From Kineosphaera sp032229625 (GTDB taxonomy: Bacteria > Actinomycetota > Actinomycetes > Actinomycetales > Dermatophilaceae), in contig JAVTVZ010000153.1 in assembly GCA_032229625.1 (NCBI GenBank), positions 1 to 6,633 of the forward strand: DNA of 6,633 nt, given 5' to 3'. Position 1 is the first letter of the stretch; every line of letters starts with the position of its first letter. The notes beneath the pieces were generated by a model, which worked only from the letters and a program-made list of their open reading frames with translations, made no database searches and had not been told where the DNA came from. The position numbers and the translations under genes are program-made. Shown here piece by piece: positions 1 through 6,620 of this stretch.

Positions 1-536
<536 letters not shown>

Positions 537-537
537 G

Positions 538-1887
538 ATGGGCACGGCGACGGCCCCGAAGGCCGGGTTCCGCACCCGCGTCGTGACGTGGGCGTGGCTC
601 ATCGCGGATGTCGCGTCGTGGTCCGGCACGCGTCTCGCGGCGCTGGCGATCCCCTGGCTCGTCCTGACGACGACGGGCAGCGCGACCCTGACCGGCATCG
701 TCGTCGCCGCCGAGATGACGCCGCTCGTCATCGCCAAGGCCCTCGGCGGGCCGCTCATCGACCGCGTCGGGGCGCCCCGCGCGGCGGTCGCCGCCGACGC
801 CGCCTCGACCGTGACCGTGGCGCTCGTCCCGGCGCTGTGGCTGGCGGGGCACCTGTCCTTCGGGGGGCTCGTCGCGATCGTCGCCGTCGTCGGCGCCCTG
901 CGCGGACCCGCCGACGCCGCCAAGCACGCCCTCATCCCGGCGCTGTCACGGCATACGGGTCGTCCGCTGGAGTTCTTCACCGGCATCGCCGGCACCGTCG
1001 AACGACTCGCCTCCACCGTCGGCGCCGCGCTCGGCGGGGCCCTCATCGCCGTCATCGGCGCCGCCCCGGCCCTCGGCGTCACCGCGGGGTGCTTCGCGAC
1101 GAGCGGGCTGCTCGTCGGCCTCGTCGTCGGACCGCGGCTGCGCGCCGATCCCGCCGAGACCTCCCCGGGTGTCGCGACGTCAGACGCCGAGACCGCAGAT
1201 GCCGAGTCCGCGGACGGCGGGTCCACGGCTACCGGCTACCTGGGGCAGCTGCGTGAGGGTGCGGCCTTCCTGGGGCGCGAACCGGTGCTCCTGGGGATCA
1301 CGACCATGCTCGCGCTGACGAACGCGCTCGACCAGGCGTGGGCGTCCGTCCTCGTGCCGGCGTCGGTGCTCGATCGCGGCGCGGGGGCCGGGACGGTCGG
1401 CGTCATCTTCATGACGATGAGCGGGGCGGCGATCGCGGGGGCGCTGCTGGCGACGCTGTGGGCGGCACGGCTGCCGCGGCTGACCGTGTATGTCGTGGCG
1501 TTCCTGCTGGCCGGCGCCCCGCGGTTCATCGTGCTCTCCGGCATCCCCGGCGTCGCGGGCGGCTTTGCGGCGCACACCCCGATCTGGCTGTGTCTGGCGG
1601 TCATCGCGGTCGCGGGCTTCGGGTCGGGCTTCCTCAACCCGATCCTCGGCGCCGTCATCTTCGAGCGCATTCCGGGCCGGCTCGTCGGGCGCGTCAGCTC
1701 GCTGACCAACGCGTTGGCCTGGTCGCTCATGCCCGTCGGCGGGCTCGTCGGCGGCGTCCTCGTCGACCGGCTCGGGGTCTCCCCCGCGCTGTGGTGGCTG
1801 GGGCTGGCCTACCTCGCCGCGACGATGCTGCCCGTGGTCGTGCCGTCGTGGCGCAGGTTCGGCGACCGGGTCTCGGCCGAATCGTGA
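538..1887 (+). CDS. MFS transporter (drug/siderophore efflux type)
   Basis: A 449-residue integral membrane protein, a normal length for a 12-helix major facilitator. Hydrophobic segments are spread through both halves, for example around residues 17-42, 50-70, 92-120, 150-200, 248-275, 285-330, 349-378 and 390-436. A motif-A-like loop between helices 2 and 3, GGPLIDRVGAPR (70-81), contains the Asp75-Arg76 pair, and an echo, GGVLVDRLG (405-413), occurs in the second half. The central cytoplasmic loop (about 201-235) is acidic and contains a short DAETA/DAESA repeat. I chose the ATG at 538 because it follows the regulator stop by one base, has a weak GGGA at 527-530, and begins MGTATAPKAGFRTRVV ahead of helix 1. 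A longer frame upstream overlaps the regulator and is not supported. Pairing with an ArsR-like regulator is common for actinobacterial exporters. The substrate cannot be deduced; proton-coupled efflux of a small hydrophobic compound is the likely role. Confidence 0.9.
   Translation: MGTATAPKAGFRTRVVTWAWLIADVASWSGTRLAALAIPWLVLTTTGSATLTGIVVAAEMTPLVIAKALGGPLIDRVGAPRAAVAADAASTVTVALVPALWLAGHLSFGGLVAIVAVVGALRGPADAAKHALIPALSRHTGRPLEFFTGIAGTVERLASTVGAALGGALIAVIGAAPALGVTAGCFATSGLLVGLVVGPRLRADPAETSPGVATSDAETADAESADGGSTATGYLGQLREGAAFLGREPVLLGITTMLALTNALDQAWASVLVPASVLDRGAGAGTVGVIFMTMSGAAIAGALLATLWAARLPRLTVYVVAFLLAGAPRFIVLSGIPGVAGGFAAHTPIWLCLAVIAVAGFGSGFLNPILGAVIFERIPGRLVGRVSSLTNALAWSLMPVGGLVGGVLVDRLGVSPALWWLGLAYLAATMLPVVVPSWRRFGDRVSAES
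1183..1212 (+). repeat. 15-bp imperfect tandem duplication in the MFS central loop
   Basis: Two adjacent 15-bp units (1183-1197 and 1198-1212) differ at three positions and encode DAETA then DAESA (residues 216-225) in the acidic loop joining the two six-helix halves. Such loops tolerate length change, and no function is implied. Confidence 0.6.
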
Positions 1888-1911
1888 TCGCAGCGCCGCG
1901 CGCACCGGACC

Positions 1912-3192
1912 TCACGCAGGGGCGAACTCGATCGTCACGTGGCTGGGGCGCAGGGCGGTGATGGTGGAGGCGCGGGGACGGCGGCCGACGAAGCGGAAGT
2001 GCCCGGCCGCGACGAGATGCGCGAGCATCACGGTCAGCTCGGTCATCGCCAGGTGCGACCCGATGCACCGGTGGATGCCGCCGCCGAACGGCAGGAAGAC
2101 CTCGGGTGCGACGCGGGGCGCGTCGAGCCAGCGGCTCGGGTCGAACTCCCTCGGCCGCTCGAAGACGCGCGGGTCGCGCTGCGTGACGTACGGGCTGAAC
2201 AGCAGGGTCGTCCCCTTCTCGATCGTGTGGCCCTCGAAGGAGAACGTCGTCTCGACATACCTCGCCGAGATCGTCGCCGGAGGGTAGAGCCGCAGGGTCT
2301 CGGTGACGATCGCGGACAGGATCGTCAGCTCGGCGATGGCCGCCGCATCGACGTCGGCGCCCAGGGTCAGCCAGTGACGCGCCTCCTCCCGGGCCCGCGT
2401 CTGCCACTGCGGGTGGGTGGCCAGCGCGAAGGCGGCCCACCCCATCGCGGCGCTCGTCGTCTCGTAGCCCGCCGCGATGAGGGTGACGGCCTGGTCGCGG
2501 ATCTCCTCCCGGCTCAGACCCGATCCGGTGCCGTCCCGCCCGTGGACGAGCAGCGAGAGGATGCCGTCGGTCGCGTCCTGCGGACCGGCCGCCTCGACGG
2601 CGTCGACCCGGCCGCCGATGTAGTCGTCGACCCACCGACGCGAGGTCATCGCGCGCCGCCACATCGGCGTCCGCAGGCGCTCGTGCACGGCGATCGACTG
2701 CGGGAGCCGGTCGACGAGGTCGAGGAGGGGCTGGAGGTGCTCACCGAGGGTGTCGGCGTCCTGTGCCATGTCGCTGCCGAACAACGCGCGCAGCGTCGAG
2801 CGCCGAATCGCCGAACGGAACAGGGGGTAGGCGTCGATCCGCACCCCCGGCCGCAGGCACTGTGCCGCCTCGCGTGCCGAGGCGTCCATGGCCGCCACGT
2901 AGCCCGCGACGCTGCGCGGCGCGAGGGCCGGGCGGATCGCAGAGCGACGCCGCGTGTGATCGGCCCCGTCGGAGACGACGACCGAGGTCGGGCCGTCGAC
3001 CGGGATGAGCGCCTTCATCGCCTCGTAGGCGCTGAACAGCTCGTCGTGCGCGAAGACGTAGGCGTTGGCCCGCGGACCGAGCACGTAGGCGTACCGCTCC
3101 TGGCCGAACCGGCTGCGGATGACCGGCCACCGCGTGGACAGCCGCAGAAGCAGCTCGAGAGGCCGATAGCTGACCGGCTGGGCATCGTCCAT
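1912..3192 (-). CDS. Cytochrome P450
   Basis: A 426-residue soluble haem monooxygenase with the full set of P450 signatures. These are the I-helix oxygen-activation motif AGYETTS (241-247), the K-helix ExxR E298-T-L-R301, the meander FERPREFDPSRW (344-355), and the haem-binding loop FGGGIHRCIG (369-378) with the thiolate ligand Cys376. The length and lack of an N-terminal membrane anchor fit a cytosolic bacterial P450 that receives electrons from a ferredoxin and reductase; none is encoded in this window. The frame is open further upstream to 3357, but that extension is low-complexity Arg/Ala-rich and overlaps the start of the divergent gene. The ATG at 3190-3192 (MDDAQPVSYR) gives the family length and has a -10-like TATATT just upstream, so it was chosen. 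No Shine-Dalgarno sequence is visible, which suggests a leaderless message. It converges with the MFS gene with a 24-bp gap. Substrate and CYP family are not assigned; a role alongside the neighbouring exporter is only a guess. Confidence 0.95.
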   Translation of the reverse strand: MDDAQPVSYRPLELLLRLSTRWPVIRSRFGQERYAYVLGPRANAYVFAHDELFSAYEAMKALIPVDGPTSVVVSDGADHTRRRSAIRPALAPRSVAGYVAAMDASAREAAQCLRPGVRIDAYPLFRSAIRRSTLRALFGSDMAQDADTLGEHLQPLLDLVDRLPQSIAVHERLRTPMWRRAMTSRRWVDDYIGGRVDAVEAAGPQDATDGILSLLVHGRDGTGSGLSREEIRDQAVTLIAAGYETTSAAMGWAAFALATHPQWQTRAREEARHWLTLGADVDAAAIAELTILSAIVTETLRLYPPATISARYVETTFSFEGHTIEKGTTLLFSPYVTQRDPRVFERPREFDPSRWLDAPRVAPEVFLPFGGGIHRCIGSHLAMTELTVMLAHLVAAGHFRFVGRRPRASTITALRPSHVTIEFAPA

Positions 3193-3200
3193 GACCGTGG

Positions 3201-3206
3201 AATATA
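3201..3206 (-). promoter_or_regulatory. Possible -10 box for a leaderless P450 transcript
   Basis: Read on the minus strand, TATATT ends 8 bases before the P450 ATG. It fits the actinobacterial TAnnnT -10 pattern and would place the transcription start at or next to the start codon. It is a conspicuous AT-rich spot in GC-rich DNA. No good -35 is seen at 16-18 bp. The absence of a ribosome binding site supports a leaderless start, but this is inference. Confidence 0.35.
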
Positions 3207-3290
3207 GGCCCCCGGCAACGCATCGGCCCGCAGCCGTCCTCAGGGATCCGGCTCGTGGGCCGACCAGCAGGACGAGGAGTCGTCGAGCGA

Positions 3291-3297
3291 GGGGAGG
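3291..3297 (+). promoter_or_regulatory. Ribosome binding site deciding the start of the 121-aa gene
   Basis: GGGGAGG lies 7 bases before the ATG at 3305. It is the reason for choosing this ATG over the in-frame ATG at 3191, which overlaps the P450 start codon on the other strand and has no such site. Confidence 0.75.
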
Positions 3298-3304
3298 CAC
3301 GTCG

Positions 3305-3670
3305 ATGGAGGCAGGCCGGTCTGCGCCGCGCGACCCGCGAGAGGTGCGCGTGCCCATCGGGCCGCTGACCCAGGACGACCTGCGGCTGCTGCGCGAGCAC
3401 TGCGGCTACGACTTCGCGTGGCCGCCGAAGGACGGGCAGGCGGTGCCCAAGGCGGCGCTCTTCGTCGGCTATGCCCGACTGGCGCAGATCGAGGACGGCG
3501 GGCTGCGCGACCTCTTCCCCGACCTGGCGCAGGTGCGCCACTCCTACCAGCGGCTCACCGGCGAGAACCCGATCGACGACGCCTTCCTGCGTTGCGTCGC
3601 GCGCACCTCGACCTCTCCGCTCGCGCGGGCGTTCCTCGACTCGGGCGGGGCCAGCCCCACCTACGCGTGA
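3305..3670 (+). CDS. Hypothetical protein, 121 aa
   Basis: I do not recognise this family. The product is a small, soluble, mostly helical protein without signal peptide or membrane segment. The first 16 or so residues are charged and probably disordered. The rest (PIGPLTQDDLRLLREHCGYD at 17-36, then KAALFVGYARLAQIEDGG at 49-66 and LAQVRHSYQRLTGENPIDDAFLRC at 74-97) reads like a compact helical domain. Single cysteines at 33 and 97 are not arranged as a metal site. Codon use matches the neighbouring genes and the start has a strong ribosome binding site, so it is a real gene. It is divergent from the P450 across 112 bp and convergent with the DUF2252 gene (12-bp gap), so it is probably transcribed alone. 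A shared regulator with the P450 is possible but unsupported. Confidence 0.8.
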   Translation: MEAGRSAPRDPREVRVPIGPLTQDDLRLLREHCGYDFAWPPKDGQAVPKAALFVGYARLAQIEDGGLRDLFPDLAQVRHSYQRLTGENPIDDAFLRCVARTSTSPLARAFLDSGGASPTYA

Positions 3671-3682
3671 GCGGCGGCTCCC

Positions 3683-5077
3683 TCAGACCCCGTAGGTGAC
3701 GGGCACGCGCCCGGAGTCGGCGGCCGCCTGCAGGGCGGCGAAGTCACGCTCGACCTGACGCGCATAGCCCTGCGCGAAGTCGGCGAGCGCGTCGTCCAGC
3801 TCGGGATGCTCGCTGCAGTAGGCCGCGATCGCGCCGACCGCCGGTGACTGGGCGTGGGCGCGCGCGAGCAGCCCACCGCACACCTGGGCCGTGAGGGTCA
3901 GCTGCTTGAGTTTCAGGGTCGACAGGTCGACGGAGCCCTTCATGTCGCGGAACTGGCGCCAGTAGAAGTCGACCCGCACCTGCTCGCTCTGCTCCCCGGC
4001 ATACCCGCGGATCCAGCCGAGGAAGGGATCCGAGTGCGACTGCAGGATCCGCTGGCCGGCGACGACCCGCCGCCCCTGGGCCATCTCGCCGGATCGTGCC
4101 GGCACCCCGGGCAGCACCTGCGCGATGCCGCCGTAGGTGGCCAGCACCGACGGCTGCGCCTCCTTGACCTGCAAGAAGAGCGGCGCGGCGCCGGGACCTT
4201 CGAGATACACGATGTAGCAGCGAGTGCCGACCGAGCCGACCCCGACGACGCGCAGCACGTGGTCGACGACCCGGAAGCCGTGCAGGAGATATCGCACATT
4301 GTCCTGTGTGGACGCGACGTACTGGTGCCACAGCTCCTGCATCTGCGCCGGGGTGGCGTGCGTCGTGTGGGTGGTCAGCGGCGGCTGGTCGACGATGTGC
4401 CGGGCTCCGGAGTCGCCGACGACGGTCAGACGCTCGAGCGCCTGGGTGGAGGTGCGCCGTCGGGCCTTCTTCGTCGTCCTCGCCAGGACCTTGCCGGCCT
4501 TGCCGTCGGCGAGTTCGTCGAGGGCGGCCGTGTCGACGGAGGTGTAGAAGCGCTCGAGGGCATCGCGCCCGGCGAGCCGCTCGACGGTGCGCCGGTAGGC
4601 GCGGGAGGCGCGGCGGGTCGCGGCCCGGGCGTCCTTGCGGGACTCGCCGTTGTCGCGGGCGGCGAGGTAGACCGACGCGACGAAGCGTTTGAGGTCCCAC
4701 TCCCACGGCGCGGCCCCCGCCTCGTCGAAGTCGTTGAGGTCGAAGAGCAGCGCACGCTCGGGCGAGGCGTAGAAGCCGAAGTTCGCGATGTGCGCGTCGC
4801 CACTGGCCAGCACGTGCACCCCCGAGGACGGGGTCGTCGCCAGGTCGGCCGCCATCGTGCCCGCCGTGCCGCGGTAGTAGGCGAACGGCGACTCCAGCAT
4901 GCGACCCATCCGCACGGGCACGAGCTCGGTCAGCCGCGTGGCGTTCTGCTCGATGAGGATGTCGACGGGGTCGCGATCGCCGGCGGGCACCGCCGCGAGC
5001 TCCTCGGGTGACAGCGACACGCGAATGTCGGCGGGGTCGTCGGCGCGTGCACGGTCGCGGGGGGCGTCGGCGGTCAT
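3683..5077 (-). CDS. DUF2252 domain-containing protein (kinase-like fold suspected)
   Basis: A 464-residue soluble protein covering the whole DUF2252 family (COG4320). Family hallmarks are RMGRMLESPFAYYRG (56-70), SGDAHIANFG (92-101), FYASPER (102-108), LFDLNDFDEAG (111-121), PWEWDLKR (124-131), GVGSVG (279-284) with LQVKEA (302-307), DPFLGW (350-355) and RQFRDMKGS (374-382). The function is not established. The GD-H-x-x-N and FDxNDFD stretches look like the catalytic and metal-binding loops of aminoglycoside phosphotransferase-like kinases, and the later Gly-rich loop and Lys305 look like the nucleotide-binding lobe, so a phosphotransferase is plausible (inference). The ATG at 5075-5077 has AGGAGG four bases upstream and fits the family. 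The first 20 residues are charged and likely disordered. It lies downstream of the HTH_42 gene on the same strand, 85 bp apart, and may have its own promoter. Confidence 0.92.
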   Translation of the reverse strand: MTADAPRDRARADDPADIRVSLSPEELAAVPAGDRDPVDILIEQNATRLTELVPVRMGRMLESPFAYYRGTAGTMAADLATTPSSGVHVLASGDAHIANFGFYASPERALLFDLNDFDEAGAAPWEWDLKRFVASVYLAARDNGESRKDARAATRRASRAYRRTVERLAGRDALERFYTSVDTAALDELADGKAGKVLARTTKKARRRTSTQALERLTVVGDSGARHIVDQPPLTTHTTHATPAQMQELWHQYVASTQDNVRYLLHGFRVVDHVLRVVGVGSVGTRCYIVYLEGPGAAPLFLQVKEAQPSVLATYGGIAQVLPGVPARSGEMAQGRRVVAGQRILQSHSDPFLGWIRGYAGEQSEQVRVDFYWRQFRDMKGSVDLSTLKLKQLTLTAQVCGGLLARAHAQSPAVGAIAAYCSEHPELDDALADFAQGYARQVERDFAALQAAADSGRVPVTYGV

Positions 5078-5081
5078 CGGG

Positions 5082-5087
5082 CCTCCT
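5082..5087 (-). promoter_or_regulatory. Ribosome binding site of the DUF2252 gene
   Basis: Minus-strand AGGAGG, a perfect Shine-Dalgarno core, lies 4 bases before the ATG. The spacing is slightly short, but the match supports this start. Confidence 0.75.
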
Positions 5088-5128
5088 GCGGGGTTGTCTC
5101 ACACGAGCTCGGGTGGGGAGCCTGATCG

Positions 5129-5143
5129 GCGTGCCTGGCACGC
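5129..5143. promoter_or_regulatory. 15-bp dyad upstream of the DUF2252 gene
   Basis: GCGTGCC-T-GGCACGC is a perfect 7+1+7 inverted repeat, 52 bp before the DUF2252 start codon. It overlaps the end of a weak TAnnnT (TAGCGT, minus strand, 5140-5145). The segment 5133-5139 also pairs with 5151-5157 (GCCTGGC/GCCAGGC, 11-base loop), giving an alternative hairpin just after the HTH_42 stop. No U-run follows, so a classic terminator is not supported. It could be an operator or a weak hairpin terminator between the two genes. Confidence 0.4.
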
Positions 5144-5162
5144 TACCCGGGCCAGGCGCCGG

Positions 5163-6356
5163 TCAGGGCAGTCGCTCGCCGCGCATCTGGCGGGAGGCGT
5201 AGGGGCTGCCGATGACCGCGCCGTCGAGCCGGCCGGTGAGGCGCTCGGCCTCCCGGTCCAGGGCCGCGCGGGCGGCGGCGCCGACGTCCTCGCGCAGCAC
5301 GACCCGCACGACGCCGGCGCCGTCCTGCACCCAGCAGCCGACGATCCGGCCGTCGCACCACGCGGTGGTGCCGCCGTTGCCGGTGGAGTCGAAGAGGTGG
5401 CGCACGTGGGCCGGCGGCAGGTAGAAATCGCGCGATGTCCAGCCCATCGTGCTCGGGTCGAGCACCGGCAGCAGCGCGACCCACGGCTCGACACCGGGCT
5501 CGGGGTCGAGGTCGTCGGGGAGCACCCAGCCGGTCTCGCCGGAGTCGAGGTCGACCTCGACGGCCCCGACGTCGGCGAGGGCCCGGGCGGTGGCGGTCTT
5601 CGTGGCGCCGAGCCACCACTGCACGTCGGCGGCGGTGCCGGGGCCGAAGGTCCACAGCCACGCCGCGACGATCCGCGCGTAGCCCTGCTCCGGCGACAGC
5701 GGCTCGGGGGGTCGCCCGAGCCAGCGCTGCGTGGTGACCCAGGCGTGCCGGGAGGCGCGCCAGCCGCCGTCGTTGGTACCGCGCACGATCAGGCCGCGCA
5801 GGCCGAGCAGCGTGCACACCCACCCGGCGACCGGCACGTCCCGCCCGTAGGCCTTGCCGGGAGACATCGGGACCACGCCCTGGATCTGCGGGACCTGCGC
5901 GCGCAGCTGCTGGGTCGAGCAGCCCGGGCCGTCGCCGAGCCGCTCGAGGGCCGCCGCGCAGGCCCGCTCCAGCCACGCCGCGCCGTCGTCGGCCAGGCCC
6001 GCGCGCTCGATCGCCGCGCAGATCCGGCGTTGCTCGGCGTCGGCGACCCGCGCCGACGCGCTGCCCCACACCGCGGGCAGCAGGTCGCGGGGACACGCGA
6101 ACAGCGTGCGCCGCATGGCGAGCTGCTTGACGAGGCTGCGCCGCACATACAGGGCGTCGTCGACGTCGGCGGCGTCGAGCCCGGCGACCCGGGCCCACGC
6201 CGACAGATAGACGGTCGGGGCGTCGGTCGCGTGCAGCACCGTCATCGCCCGGACCGCGGCGTCGACGTCGCCATAGCGGTGCGCCGGCGCGATCCCGTGG
6301 CGCCGCGCGAGGCGGACGCGGCGCTGGTCGTCACCGATCCGCGGTCGTGAGGTCAC
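5163..6356 (-). CDS. Winged-helix DNA-binding protein, HTH_42 family (AlkZ/AlkX-related)
   Basis: A 397-residue protein matching the HTH_42 (PF06224) family along its length. Recognisable blocks are LHATDAPTVYLSAWAR (41-56), LYVRRSLVKQLAMRRTLFAC (69-88), TFGPGTAADVQWWLG (236-250), LLPVLDPSTMGW (295-306), FYLPP (311-315) and GNGGTTAWCDGRIVG (326-340). Characterised relatives (Streptomyces AlkZ, E. coli YcaQ/AlkX) are DNA glycosylases that excise alkylated or cross-linked bases, using a Q-x-Q or Q-x-D motif near the N-terminus. Here the equivalent position reads H42-A-T44, so glycosylase activity is uncertain. The start is GTG at 6354-6356: an in-frame TGA lies six codons further up, and the only later start (ATG at 6243-6245) would remove the conserved N-terminal segment. 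The start codon sits inside unit 1 of a tandem repeat and has only a weak AGG-type ribosome binding site. It stands divergent from the gene starting at 6621. Confidence 0.9.
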   Translation of the reverse strand: MTSRPRIGDDQRRVRLARRHGIAPAHRYGDVDAAVRAMTVLHATDAPTVYLSAWARVAGLDAADVDDALYVRRSLVKQLAMRRTLFACPRDLLPAVWGSASARVADAEQRRICAAIERAGLADDGAAWLERACAAALERLGDGPGCSTQQLRAQVPQIQGVVPMSPGKAYGRDVPVAGWVCTLLGLRGLIVRGTNDGGWRASRHAWVTTQRWLGRPPEPLSPEQGYARIVAAWLWTFGPGTAADVQWWLGATKTATARALADVGAVEVDLDSGETGWVLPDDLDPEPGVEPWVALLPVLDPSTMGWTSRDFYLPPAHVRHLFDSTGNGGTTAWCDGRIVGCWVQDGAGVVRVVLREDVGAAARAALDREAERLTGRLDGAVIGSPYASRQMRGERLP

Positions 6357-6479
6357 GCGCGTCAGCCTGCCAGGTCACGCGCGTCAGCCTGCCAGGTCAC
6401 GCGCGTCAGCCTGCCAGGTCACGCGCGCCGGCCTGCCAGGTCACGCGCGCCGGCGTGCCAGGTCACACGCCGGCGTGCC
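6350..6479. repeat. 22-bp tandem repeat array, six units
   Basis: Units lie at 6350-6371, 6372-6393, 6394-6415, 6416-6437, 6438-6459 and 6460-6479. Each begins AGGTCACGCGCG (the last reads AGGTCACACGCC) and ends CTGCC or GTGCC. Units 1-3 are identical. Unit 4 differs at two positions (GTCAG becomes GCCGG), unit 5 adds a C to G change, and unit 6 is shortened to 20 bp. Units 1-3 carry the self-complementary core ACGCGCGT. Unit 6 contains a perfect 12-bp palindrome, CACGCCGGCGTG (6466-6477). On the minus strand every full unit contains GTGACCTGGCAGG, and the GTG in unit 1 is the HTH_42 start codon. There are no spacers, so this is not CRISPR. Function is unknown; candidates are a protein-binding array or a slipped-strand expansion. 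Confidence 0.95.
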
Positions 6480-6580
6480 GGACCGGGGCCACCCCTGGCA
6501 CCCGCGTCGATCGCGAGCCTCCGCAGGCGGGCGCGACCGCACACACCTGTGATTCATGCCATGGCGGCGGCGATCGACGG

Positions 6581-6586
6581 TAGGTT
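6581..6586 (+). promoter_or_regulatory. Possible -10 box for the gene starting at 6621
   Basis: TAGGTT fits the TAnnnT actinobacterial -10 pattern and would give a transcription start near A6593, 15 bases before the ribosome binding site. No convincing -35 is seen at the right spacing. It lies immediately after one arm of the 10-bp inverted repeat (6570-6579). Confidence 0.3.
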
Positions 6587-6607
6587 GTCGCCACGCAACG
6601 ACGCACC

Positions 6608-6613
6608 GGAGGG
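6608..6613 (+). promoter_or_regulatory. Ribosome binding site of the truncated right-edge gene
   Basis: GGAGGG lies 7 bases before the ATG at 6621, which is ideal spacing. This is the main evidence that a gene begins here. Confidence 0.6.
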
Positions 6614-6620
6614 CAGTGCC

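Larger units (their letters stand above)
6480..6620. other. Remainder of the divergent intergenic region
   Basis: This non-coding stretch lies between the repeat array and the next gene. It holds a 10-bp inverted repeat, CGTCGATCGC at 6505-6514 and GCGATCGACG at 6570-6579, separated by 55 bp, and a short CCGC-AG-GCGG palindrome at 6521-6530. A frame that stays open through the array and this region on the + strand is not credible as a gene. Confidence 0.5.

Noticed and set aside
1888..1911. Terminator between the convergent MFS and P450 genes
   Set aside because: The 24-bp gap shows no stem-loop with a T-run.
1939..3207. Long + strand frames opposite the P450 (and similar frames opposite the DUF2252 and HTH_42 genes)
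   Set aside because: They lie antisense to genes with clear family motifs, are Arg/Gly/Pro-rich and show no domain; typical shadows in GC-rich DNA.
3191..3304. Longer N-terminus for the 121-aa protein starting at 3191, and a longer P450 starting at 3357
   Set aside because: Both extensions are Arg/Ala/Pro-rich, lack ribosome binding sites and overlap the opposite gene's start; the shorter forms match a strong ribosome binding site and the P450 family length respectively.
3647..3680. Hairpins GGGGC-CA-GCCCC (3647-3658) and GAGC-GGCG-GCTC (3669-3680) as a bidirectional terminator between the convergent genes
   Set aside because: Stems are short, loops are tight, and no T-run follows on either strand; expected by chance at this GC content.
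6350..6479. CRISPR array
   Set aside because: The 22-bp units are directly adjacent with no unique spacers and no cas genes are present.
6350..6479. Plasmid iterons or replication origin
   Set aside because: Unit length fits iterons, but no AT-rich stretch, DnaA boxes or replication gene is visible; the next gene is unknown, so the idea cannot be supported.
6347..6583. A 78-codon open frame on the + strand across the tandem repeats
   Set aside because: It is a translation of 22-bp repeats, which shift frame each unit; it has no ribosome binding site and overlaps the HTH_42 start. It is an artefact of stop-free GC-rich repeats.
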